Positions 18,301 through 25,851 of a DNA stretch of 64,000 nucleotides are shown here, piece by piece. Made by a program: the position numbers and the translations under genes. The DNA comes from Ga0077536 sp035325705. Its GTDB lineage: Bacteria; Pseudomonadota; Gammaproteobacteria; Ga0077536. Within the stretch, counting starts at the first letter, position 1. Each line of letters opens with the position of its first letter. A model generated the notes under the pieces. It had not been told where the DNA came from, ran no database searches, and was given only the letters and a program-made list of their open reading frames with translations. The DNA is taken from NCBI GenBank assembly GCA_035325705.1, contig DAOKZI010000001.1:496001-560000 (forward strand). The letters run 5' to 3'.

Positions 18301-19284
18301 GTGCGGATATTGATCATCAAGCAGGGCGCGCTCGGCGACGTCGTCATGGCGACCGCGCTCGTCGACGCCATCCAGCGCGCCCACCCCGGCGCCGACTTCG
18401 CCTTGCTCACCGCGCCGGCCTTTGCCGGGCTTTTCGCCGGCTGGCCCGCGCTCCGCGTACACGCCTATCCGCGCCGCGGCTTGCGCGCGATGTGGGCGAT
18501 GCTGCGCTTCATCCGCGCGCAGCATTTCGATCGCGTCTACGATCTGCAGGGCAGCGATCGCACGGGATTGCTGTGCGCGCTGTCCGGGATCCGCGAGCGC
18601 GTCGGCAACCATGCGCGCTTTCCGTATACGCATCACCCGCGCGAACGCTGGCGGGGCCAGTGTCACATCTTCGAGCGCATGAACGAGGTGCTGGCCGCGG
18701 CGGGCGTCGCGCCGGCGGCGCCGCGACCGCGGCTTCTTTGCAGCGCGGCCGAGCGCGCGGGCGTCGCCGCGTTCATCGCGCAGCACGGCCTCGTCGAGGG
18801 CCGCTACGTCGTGCTGCACGCCGGCGCGAGCCCGACGCGCCAGGACAAGTGCTGGCCCGGCTTCGGCGACTTCGCCGTGCGCCTGGAGCGCGCGGGCCTG
18901 CGCGCCGTGTGGCTGGGCGCCGGCGCCGATGCGCCGCGCAATCGCGCGCTCGCCGCGCGCGCGGGCCTCGATGCGAGCGATCGCTTCTCGATCCCGCAGC
19001 TCGCCGAGCTCGCGCGCCGTGCGCGCTTTGCGCTGACCAACGACTCCGGGCCGATGCACGCGATCGCGGCGGCGGGGGTGCCGGTGTTCGGCCTGTTCGG
19101 CCCTTCGGACTGGCGGCGCAACCACGCCCTCGGCCAGCGCGAACACGTGCTCGCATGCACCGAGCTCGTCGCCGCCTATGCCGGCCAGCGCAGCGCCGAC
19201 TGCCTGGCCGCGCTGACCGTCGATACGGTGTGGCAGCGGATCGCGGCGCGCGGTCTGCTCGAACCCGGAGATCCTTCATCATGA
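18301..19284 (+). CDS. Family 9 glycosyltransferase (LPS heptosyltransferase type)
   Basis: The ADP-heptose:LPS heptosyltransferase family; 327 residues from GTG 18301. That start gives the classic N-terminus RILIIKQGALGDVVMATAL. A 30-codon upstream extension is a read-through of the inverted-repeat element and I reject it. C-terminal motifs: HAGASPTRQDKCWP and TNDSGPMHAIAAAGVPVFGLFGPS, the nucleotide-heptose site. It overlaps the DsbA-fold gene by four bases. Likely adds heptose or a related sugar to the inner core. Confidence 0.9.
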   Translation: MRILIIKQGALGDVVMATALVDAIQRAHPGADFALLTAPAFAGLFAGWPALRVHAYPRRGLRAMWAMLRFIRAQHFDRVYDLQGSDRTGLLCALSGIRERVGNHARFPYTHHPRERWRGQCHIFERMNEVLAAAGVAPAAPRPRLLCSAAERAGVAAFIAQHGLVEGRYVVLHAGASPTRQDKCWPGFGDFAVRLERAGLRAVWLGAGADAPRNRALAARAGLDASDRFSIPQLAELARRARFALTNDSGPMHAIAAAGVPVFGLFGPSDWRRNHALGQREHVLACTELVAAYAGQRSADCLAALTVDTVWQRIAARGLLEPGDPSS

Positions 19285-19913
19285 CAGCCCCGCAGGTCGA
19301 ACATTTCTTTGACTACAAGAGCCCCTACGCCTGGCTCGCGCAGCTCGCGAACGACACGCTAGAGCGCGAGTTCGGGATCGCGGTGAGACGCGTGCCGTAC
19401 ACGCTCGACATTCCCGCCTACCTCGGCGCGGCTGAGCTCGACGCGCAGGGTGAGGACGTGATCGGCACGCGCAATGCGCACCAGTGGCGACGCGTGCGCT
19501 ATTCGTACATGGACTGCCGGCGCGAAGCGAACCGCCGCGGCCTCGTGCTGCGCGGGCCGCGCCGCATCTTCGACAGCCGGCTCGCGCACGCGGGCTTCCT
19601 CTACGCCGCGGACGCCGGCGTCTGGCGCGCCTATCACGACGAGGTCTACGCGCGCTTCTGGCGCCGCGAGCTGGATCTCGAAGACGGCGCGGCGCTCGCC
19701 GAGCTGTTGACGCGCGCCGGCGCCGACGGCAGCTCGTTCGCCGACTGGTTCGAAGCCGTGGGACGCACGCGTCTCGCGGATTTGCAGGCCGCGGCCGAAG
19801 CGCGCGGCGTGTTCGGCGTGCCGAGTTGGCTCGTCGACGGCGAGCTGTACTGGGGCGCGGAGCGGATCGAGCGCGTACGGGAGAAGATCGCGCTGCGGCT
19901 GATGGCCGGCTGA
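19281..19913 (+). CDS. DsbA-fold 2-hydroxychromene-2-carboxylate isomerase-like protein
   Basis: 210-residue thioredoxin-superfamily protein of the kappa-GST/HCCA isomerase group. The N-terminal VEHFFDYKSPYAWLAQ has Ser-Pro in place of the CxxC of true DsbA, typical of the isomerase branch, and a cis-Pro loop GVFGVPSWLVDGELYWG near the C-terminus. It probably uses glutathione. It is translationally coupled (ATGA) to a heptosyltransferase gene; the functional reason for that is unclear and it may just share the promoter. Confidence 0.85.
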   Translation: MTAPQVEHFFDYKSPYAWLAQLANDTLEREFGIAVRRVPYTLDIPAYLGAAELDAQGEDVIGTRNAHQWRRVRYSYMDCRREANRRGLVLRGPRRIFDSRLAHAGFLYAADAGVWRAYHDEVYARFWRRELDLEDGAALAELLTRAGADGSSFADWFEAVGRTRLADLQAAAEARGVFGVPSWLVDGELYWGAERIERVREKIALRLMAG

Positions 19914-19974
19914 GGACGGCGACGGCGGCCGCGGGCGCCGCTATGCTGTCGCGTCCTCATTCCGGATTCACCGC

Positions 19975-20919
19975 GTGTCGCCTCGTCTCACGCTAGTCTC
20001 GGGCTGCGACGCCAATTACTACCCGCTGCTCAGGGAGTGGCTGCACTCCGTGCGGCGCTTTCCGGACGGCGCCGGGCTCGACGTCTGCATTCTGGACGCC
20101 GGCCTGTCGGCCGCGCAGCGCGCCGCGCTCGCGCCGCTGGTCACGGAGATCCGCAGTCCCGACTGGCCGTCGCCGACGGTGGCGAAGAAAGCGGGCGGAC
20201 GCGACTATCTCAAGGCCTGCGTGTGCCGGCCGTTCCTGCCAAGCATCTTTCCCGGCTACGACGTCTACATGTGGATGGACGCCGACACCTGGATCCAGGA
20301 CTGGCGCGCCGTGCGCACTTTCCTCGACGGCGCGCTCGCACATCCCGATCGCATCATCCTGAGCGGCGCCGCCGATCGCGCCTATCGCCGCCAGGCCCGC
20401 ATCAAGTGGCTGTGGCGCTGGCCGTGGAAGATCACGAGCTTCTATTTCGCCAACGCGCGCCGGCCCTACGGCTTCGAGACGGCGAAGCACCTGCTTCCGC
20501 GCTACGTCCTCTCGGCGGGATGCTTCGCGTTGTCGGGCACGGCGCCGCACTGGGCGCGCTGGCAGGCACTCGCGCTGACCGCGATGAACAAAGGCAAGGT
20601 CTTCACCGCGGAGCAGGTGTCGCTGGGCGTGCTGCTCCACGTCGAGGATTATTCGCACGAAATCCTGCCCGCCTACATGCACTGGCTGTGCGGGCAGACG
20701 CCGCTCGTCTGGGATCAAATCAATTCGCGCTTCGTCGAACCTTATCTGCCGCACGAGCCGATCGGCATCATGCACATGGCGGGTGTCGATGACATGCGCG
20801 CCGATCATGCCGTCACACGCCCGTACCGGACGCTGGACGGGCAGACGGTTCGGCTCAACTATCGCTATCCGTACCTGGACGCCGGCCGGCTGCAGACGGG
20901 CTCGCCGGAGCGCGCCTAG
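19975..20919 (+). CDS. Putative GT-A type glycosyltransferase (family 8-like)
   Basis: 314 residues from a GTG start (PRLTLVSGCDANYYPLLREW). The fold signature is a GT-A N-terminal strand with a metal-binding DxD in YMWMDADTW (about residues 99-107) and a later GIMHMAGVDDM (about 261-271) that could supply the second metal ligand. It resembles family 8 or glycogenin-like transferases, but I do not recognise a specific member. No Shine-Dalgarno sequence is obvious. The end overlaps the convergent GT4 gene by 65 bases. Confidence 0.72.
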   Translation: MSPRLTLVSGCDANYYPLLREWLHSVRRFPDGAGLDVCILDAGLSAAQRAALAPLVTEIRSPDWPSPTVAKKAGGRDYLKACVCRPFLPSIFPGYDVYMWMDADTWIQDWRAVRTFLDGALAHPDRIILSGAADRAYRRQARIKWLWRWPWKITSFYFANARRPYGFETAKHLLPRYVLSAGCFALSGTAPHWARWQALALTAMNKGKVFTAEQVSLGVLLHVEDYSHEILPAYMHWLCGQTPLVWDQINSRFVEPYLPHEPIGIMHMAGVDDMRADHAVTRPYRTLDGQTVRLNYRYPYLDAGRLQTGSPERA

Positions 20920-21949
20920 CCACCAGTTCCTCATAGAGCCGTTCGTAGCGCGGCACCACTGCGGCGGCCGAATAGCGCTGGCGAAACACCGCGCTCGCGC
21001 GCACGGCGCGGCGGCGCGCCGAGGCGGGATCGGCGAGATCGGCCGCGATCGCTGCGGCCAGCCCCGCGACGTCGCCGACGTCGACGAGCCGCGCGGTCTC
21101 GGCATCGAGCACCTCGAGCGGGCCCGCGGTCCGCGTCGCGATGATCGGCACACCCGCGGCCATCGCTTCGAGGACGACGATGCCGAAGGGCTCGTCGCGT
21201 GACGGCAGCACGAACAGATCGGCGGCGGCGAAGGCGCTCGTGACCTCCTCGACCCAGCCGAGGAAACGCACGGCGACGCGCGGGGCGAGCGCGCCGGCCC
21301 GCGCTTCCAGCGCGGCGCGCAGCGGGCCGTCGCCGGCGAGCGTGAGGACGACGGGCGGCACGGCGGGCGGCAGCGCCGCCAGCGCGTCGAGCAAGACATC
21401 GAAGCCCTTCTTCTCCACCAGCCGGCCGAGCGCGAACAGGCGCACGGGCGAGGCGGGCGGCTGCGATGCGGGCTCGCGCGGCACGAGGCGCGAGAAGTTC
21501 GGGATACGCGTCACGCGGCGCGGCTCGATGCCGTGCGCGAGCAGATAGTCTTCCTGCGCGCGTGTCGTCGGCACCAGGCAGTCGATGGCGCGGTAGTAGC
21601 GGAGATCGACGTAGTTGTGCGTCTTCGCGAGCGCCGGCAGCCCGAGACCGCGCGCGGCGGCGCCGCCGAGATGCGCGGCGCGCGCGAGATGACACTGCAC
21701 GATCGCCGCGCGATGCGCGCGCAGACTGCGGGCGATGGCCAGGCGTGCGAAAAGATCCCAGGCGCCCCAGACGCGCACGCTGCGGACTTCGAGTCCCTCG
21801 ATGCGCGCGAGCAGCGGCAGCGCGGCGGCCCGCGTTTCGCAGATCGCGAGCACTTCGTGACCGCGCGCGACGAGCTCCGCGCACAGATCGACGAAGGAGC
21901 GCTCGGCGCCGCCGAAGCGCTTCGCGAGCATGATCTGCGCGATTCTCAT
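20855..21949 (-). CDS. Family 4 glycosyltransferase, second copy in the cluster
   Basis: GT-B retaining transferase of 364 residues starting at ATG 21949 (MRIAQIMLAKRFGGAERSF). The start is fixed by the 4-base overlap with the upstream GT9 stop. Donor-site motifs: LGRLVEKKGFDVLL (about 195-208), and SRDEPFGIVVLEAMAAG with the E-x7-E pair. It is not closely similar to the first GT4 in the cluster. Probable role in LPS core or O-antigen assembly. The longer frame upstream lies inside the GT9 gene and is not used. Confidence 0.9.
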   Translation of the reverse strand: MRIAQIMLAKRFGGAERSFVDLCAELVARGHEVLAICETRAAALPLLARIEGLEVRSVRVWGAWDLFARLAIARSLRAHRAAIVQCHLARAAHLGGAAARGLGLPALAKTHNYVDLRYYRAIDCLVPTTRAQEDYLLAHGIEPRRVTRIPNFSRLVPREPASQPPASPVRLFALGRLVEKKGFDVLLDALAALPPAVPPVVLTLAGDGPLRAALEARAGALAPRVAVRFLGWVEEVTSAFAAADLFVLPSRDEPFGIVVLEAMAAGVPIIATRTAGPLEVLDAETARLVDVGDVAGLAAAIAADLADPASARRRAVRASAVFRQRYSAAAVVPRYERLYEELVARRAPASPSAAGRRPGTDSDS

Positions 21950-22857
21950 GCAGCGCTCGCCGCGAGCAGGGCGCGCACTTCTTGCGCCACGCTCGCCGCC
22001 GTCAATTTGCTCAGATCGAGATCCGGCGCCATCACCACCTTGGCGCGCGCGCCCCACGGCCGGTAGCGCTCGGGGCGGCCGGGGCCGAAGACGGTCACGC
22101 TCGGAAGGCCAGCGGCGGAGGCGAGATGCCCGAGACCGGAATCGTTGCCGACGAAGAGCGTGGCCTGGCGCATCACGGCCGCAGCTTCGAGCAGCGAGGT
22201 GCGGCCCATCAGATCGAGGATCGGCAGCTCGATCGCATCGAGGCGACCGGCGAGCGCGGCCGCGTCCGCCGCATTGCCGAGCAGGATCAAGGCGTCGAAC
22301 TCCGCGCGCAGCTCATGCGCGAGCGCGGCATAGGCCGCAGCCGGCCAGCGCTTGCCGGGCCAGTTCGCGCCGGGCGCGAGCACGAGCCGCCGCGGACCGG
22401 GCAGATCGGCGAGCAGCGCCGCGGCCTGCGCGAGATCGCCATCGCCGAGCCACACGCGGGTCTCGGAAATGGTCTGCGGCGCGGGCAGCACGCGGCGAGC
22501 GACGGCGTAGTGCTGCTCGACCGCGTGCGGCCCGTAGCCGCGCGCCTGCCAGCGCGCGCTGCGCCGGCGGCCGCACAGCAGCCACGGCAGGAAATCGGTG
22601 CGCAGATCGACGATCGCCTCATAGCGCTCGCGCCGCAGGCGGCGCACCAGCGCGAGCATGCCCGCGGCGCCGTCGCGCTTGACGCGATGCTCGAGCCGGC
22701 CGAGGAAAGGACAGCGGCTCAAGAGCTCGCTCGAGCGCGGATCCGCGACGACGTCGATGGCCGCGTCCGGATACGCCGCATGCAGCGCGCAGAGCGCCGG
22801 GGTGCTCATCACCAGATCGCCGATATTGCTCAAGGTGATGAAGAGGAGACGGCTCAT
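21946..22857 (-). CDS. Family 9 glycosyltransferase (heptosyltransferase type), second copy
   Basis: 303 residues if started at ATG 22857 (MSRLLFITLSNIGDLVMSTPAL); a Met two codons upstream (22863) is equally possible and neither has a clear ribosome-binding site. Motifs: APGANWPGKRWP and VGNDSGLGHLASAAGLPSVTVFGPG in the donor half. It is first in a two-gene minus-strand unit with the GT4. With the plus-strand GT9 it gives the pair of heptosyltransferase-like enzymes normally needed for an inner core; which acts as WaaC or WaaF cannot be told here. Confidence 0.9.
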   Translation of the reverse strand: MSRLLFITLSNIGDLVMSTPALCALHAAYPDAAIDVVADPRSSELLSRCPFLGRLEHRVKRDGAAGMLALVRRLRRERYEAIVDLRTDFLPWLLCGRRRSARWQARGYGPHAVEQHYAVARRVLPAPQTISETRVWLGDGDLAQAAALLADLPGPRRLVLAPGANWPGKRWPAAAYAALAHELRAEFDALILLGNAADAAALAGRLDAIELPILDLMGRTSLLEAAAVMRQATLFVGNDSGLGHLASAAGLPSVTVFGPGRPERYRPWGARAKVVMAPDLDLSKLTAASVAQEVRALLAASAA

Positions 22858-23039
22858 GGGCATATGAGGGGTTTGCACGGGACGAGCTCGCCGCGCGTGC
22901 GTGCGTCCGGATCGACACGGCACCCGGCGCCTGCGGCATAGGGAGGGGAGAGGCGATCCATGTCGGCTAGTTTGCAGAGATACTATCCGACCGGGAATTC
23001 CAGATAAATCTGAGCGGATATGAGCGGCGACGAGAATTC

Positions 23040-24215
23040 ATGAGCGAATACCAGTACTACGAATTCGCGGCCATCGATCGGCCGCTGAGCCGCGCCGAGA
23101 TGGCCGAGCTGCGCGCCGCGTCGACCCGCGCCGTCATCACGCCCGCCGGTTTCACCAATCACTACGAGTGGGGCGATCTCAAGGCCGATCCGGCCAAGTG
23201 GATGCAGCGCTACTTCGACGCCTTCGTCTATTTCGCCGGCTGGGGCACTTGCCGGCTATCGCTGCGCTTGCCCAAGGCCGCCTTCCGCAAGGCCGAGCTG
23301 CAGCCTTTTGCGGCCAATCACGCCGGGCTGTCCTTCGAGTCCAGCAACGCGCACTGGATCCTCGATTGGACGATCGACGAAAGCGAGGACTACGAGCGCT
23401 TTGTCGAGGACGATGGCGGAGGCTGGATGCGGCGTCTGATCCCGCTGCGCGAGGAACTGCTGCGCGGCGATCTGCGGCCGCTCTACCTGGGCTGGCTGAC
23501 CGGCATCAATACCTTGGACGAGGACGAGCGGGAGCCCGAAGTCCCGCCCGGTTTGGCGGAACTGTCGCCTGCGCAGCAGGCACTGGTCGAATTCCTGGAG
23601 ATCGATCCGGATTTGCTGGAAGCCGCTGCCGCGGGCAGCGCGAAGGCTTCGTCGGCAGACGGTGACGAAACACAACGCATCGCCGTCTGGCTGGAGACCT
23701 GGCAGGTGCAGGACATGAAGGACGTGATCGAGCGCATCGCGTCGGGGCAGGGTCAGGAAGCGGAGCGGCAGGTGAAGTCGCACTACGCCGCGTGGCTGAA
23801 AGCCGAACGTCCGCCGTCCGCACCGACCGCGCCCCGACGCCGGGTGGCCGAGCTGTACGCGTTGGCACGAGCGGCTGCCGCGGTTCGGGAGCAACGCGAA
23901 GCGAAGGCCCGCGCGAAGCGGGAAGCCGAGCACCGACGGCAGCGCGAGGCCGAGCTGCGCCGCCTGATGACCGCACCCGGAAAGCGTTGGAAGCAGGCCG
24001 ATGCCGCGGCCCGCCGCGGCGGCGCCTCCGGCTACGACGAGGCCTCGCGCGTGCTGTTCGAACTGGCCGAAGGCTATACCCTCGTCTCCGCGAGGCCTTC
24101 GATCGCGAGCTGCAGCGTTTTCTCCTCACCCACGCGAAGCGCGCCGCCCTGCTGCGCCGCCTGGTCGATGCGGGCTTGTGGTCGACTGGCCAGCGCAGGC
24201 TCGCGATCGAAGTGA
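23040..24215 (+). CDS. Uncharacterised protein with conserved YQYYEF start; C-terminus frameshifted
   Basis: I recognise the N-terminal type (MSEYQYYEFAAIDRPL...) as a recurring proteobacterial hypothetical family, with no function known to me. 392 codons are open. Residues 1-230 look globular with many aromatics (GWGTCRLSLRLP); about 265-325 is a highly charged Arg/Glu/Ala helix, probably coiled coil. After about codon 350 (LFELAEGYTL, near 24085) the frame turns into Ser/Arg/Cys-rich nonsense, while another frame continues with sensible sequence (LREAFDRELQRFLLTHAKRA). A single-base indel near 24080-24092 is the simplest explanation. The gene may be dead or contain an assembly error. Confidence 0.7.
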   Translation: MSEYQYYEFAAIDRPLSRAEMAELRAASTRAVITPAGFTNHYEWGDLKADPAKWMQRYFDAFVYFAGWGTCRLSLRLPKAAFRKAELQPFAANHAGLSFESSNAHWILDWTIDESEDYERFVEDDGGGWMRRLIPLREELLRGDLRPLYLGWLTGINTLDEDEREPEVPPGLAELSPAQQALVEFLEIDPDLLEAAAAGSAKASSADGDETQRIAVWLETWQVQDMKDVIERIASGQGQEAERQVKSHYAAWLKAERPPSAPTAPRRRVAELYALARAAAAVREQREAKARAKREAEHRRQREAELRRLMTAPGKRWKQADAAARRGGASGYDEASRVLFELAEGYTLVSARPSIASCSVFSSPTRSAPPCCAAWSMRACGRLASAGSRSK

Positions 24216-24241
24216 AAGGCGATGGCGGGCGGTCACGATGA
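24090..24241 (+). pseudogene. Out-of-frame C-terminal tail of the YQYYEF-type gene plus relic start of a helicase gene
   Basis: From 24090 the frame shifted relative to the upstream gene reads LREAFDRELQRFLLTHAKRA then LLRRLVDAGLW and stops at 24241. Overlapping it in a further frame, ATG at 24222 opens MAGGHDED, which matches the start of the primase-helicase gene at 25852 (MAAGHDDE; 21 of 24 bases identical), but that frame soon runs into unrelated sequence and ends. So a gene pair junction is preserved here without its downstream gene. Confidence 0.6.
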
Positions 24242-24268
24242 GGACAGCATGCCTCGCGGATTGACGAT

Positions 24269-25420
24269 CTACTCGCCGGAGTACGGCTCGAAGTCGTTGT
24301 CGTCACGGGTGAGCAAACTCATCAGCCTGGGGTGCATGAAAAGCTTGTCCCTGCCGAGAGACTGCTCGCGCAGGACACCGATCGAGGCGAGCGCCTTGAG
24401 ATAACGGGACGCCGCCTGACGCTCCGCGATGCCGGCGTTGACGAGATTGGCGATGCGGCAATAAGGCTGCTCGAAAACCATATCCACCAGTTCGCGGCTG
24501 TAGATCTTGGGAAGCTGCCGTCGGACATGCTCGGTCGTATGGGCGATGAGCGCACGGATCGCGCCGATCTTTACCGTCGTCCATATTGCGGTGTCTTCGA
24601 CGGCGCGCAGTATGTAGAGCAGCCATGGTTCCCAGGCATCTTCGCGTGTCACTGCGAGCAGCAGGCGATAGTAGTCGGCTCTGTTCGCGATGATGTAGCG
24701 GCTCAAATAGAGGATGGGCAGCGGCAGCAGCCCCTGCTCCACCAGAAACAAGCTGTTCAACACACGCCCGGTGCGGCCGTTGCCATCCGTGAACGGATGG
24801 ATCGCCTCGAACTGATAGTGGGCAGCCGCCATCCGCACGAGTGGGTCGATCGTCTTTTCCTCATGGAGGAAACGCTCCCAGTTGGCCAGTAAGTCGCGGA
24901 GAAGCATCTCGCCTTCAGGCGGCGTGTACACGACTTCGCCGGTAGCATGGTTCGCGAGCGCAGTGCCCGGCACCTTGCGTACCCCCATCTCGGCACCCTT
25001 GATCTCGGTACAGATCGTCTCTGCGATACGTGTCGTGAGCGGCCTGGTCTTCAGCGCATTGAAGCCTTCGAGCAAGGCGCGCCGATATCTCAAGGCCTCC
25101 CGAGTGGCGGGATCGGCACCGGCGTCTGCCTGCAGATGCTGGAACAGCTTGTCGGCCGTGGTAACGATGTTCTCGATCTCGGAGCTGGCCTGAGCTTCCA
25201 GCAATGGGAGGGTATTGATGAGCATCGCAGGATTCGGAAGCAGCCCCGCCGCTTGTTTCAGCTCGGCGAGCGCCGCTCGGGCTGTGATGCATTGCTTCAA
25301 TACAGCGGTCGTCTCCAGCATGACGGCCGGCGGCGGCAGACGAGGTAGATCGTTGTAGGCTTGGTCGGGTCGCCACGCCATGCCTTCGGAAATGTCGCCG
25401 AAATGGATTTTTTGCGCCAT
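24269..25420 (-). CDS. Fic-domain AMP-transferase of the SoFic type
   Basis: 383 residues from ATG 25420 (MAQKIHFGDISEGM). The catalytic motif HPFTDGNGRTGR (about residues 208-219) is complete (HPFxxGNGRxxR), so it should transfer AMP to hydroxyl side chains. An inhibitory-helix motif SSEIEN (about 79-84) precedes the Fic core, the intramolecular autoinhibited arrangement. A C-terminal winged-helix-like part ends it. The whole sequence recalls Shewanella SoFic. Base composition is less GC-rich than its neighbours and it runs opposite to the genes on both sides, suggesting insertion. No separate antitoxin gene is needed or seen. Confidence 0.93.
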   Translation of the reverse strand: MAQKIHFGDISEGMAWRPDQAYNDLPRLPPPAVMLETTAVLKQCITARAALAELKQAAGLLPNPAMLINTLPLLEAQASSEIENIVTTADKLFQHLQADAGADPATREALRYRRALLEGFNALKTRPLTTRIAETICTEIKGAEMGVRKVPGTALANHATGEVVYTPPEGEMLLRDLLANWERFLHEEKTIDPLVRMAAAHYQFEAIHPFTDGNGRTGRVLNSLFLVEQGLLPLPILYLSRYIIANRADYYRLLLAVTREDAWEPWLLYILRAVEDTAIWTTVKIGAIRALIAHTTEHVRRQLPKIYSRELVDMVFEQPYCRIANLVNAGIAERQAASRYLKALASIGVLREQSLGRDKLFMHPRLMSLLTRDDNDFEPYSGE

Positions 25421-25851
25421 GTTTGAAAAATAGGTCGTCGTCAGCGACACGTCAAAGGATATGTTGCTGCTTCAACGGTTTTGCGACATGTCTAATCTCA
25501 GCGACTTTCTTTCGGCCATCTCTGCGCCGAAATCGGCGGCGGGCTTGTGGTTCAACACGATCAGCAGGAAGTTGCTGCGAACAGCGGCAGCGATGTACGG
25601 CGCCAAAAGGCGGCGCCATCTCCGGAATCGCGCCTTGGCCGCTGGCGCAGCGTGCGGATATATGGAGATCAGTTACTCGAACATGGAATTCCGGCTCACA
25701 TCACGTTCGCAGCGTCCGGGCAGGGATATGTCCAGTCCGGTCCGGTGGCGAGATTTCCTACCGTGCTGGGCGCTTTCTCTTTACCCATGCCAAGCCCGCG
25801 ACCCGGCTGCGCCGCCTGGTCGAGGCAGACCGTGGGCCGGAGCAAAGGTGC
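25421..25851 (+). other. Relic DNA between fic and the helicase gene, with a degenerate copy of the YQYYEF-gene 3' end
   Basis: 431 bases without an intact gene. Three overlapping open frames exist but none looks like a real protein. The last part (25768-25851) aligns with 24113-24190: RFLFTHAKPATRLRRLVEAD against RFLLTHAKRAALLRRLVDAG. The junction into the following ATG is also alike. The first 340 bases I cannot assign. Together with the copy at 24090-24241 this brackets the fic gene by two diverged copies of the same junction. Confidence 0.6.

Noticed and set aside
25423..25851. Extension of the primase-helicase frame upstream to 25423
   Set aside because: The 143 extra codons are Arg/Cys/Ser-rich, cross a relic region and a copy of another gene's 3' end, and the ATG at 25852 matches the second copy of the start at 24222.
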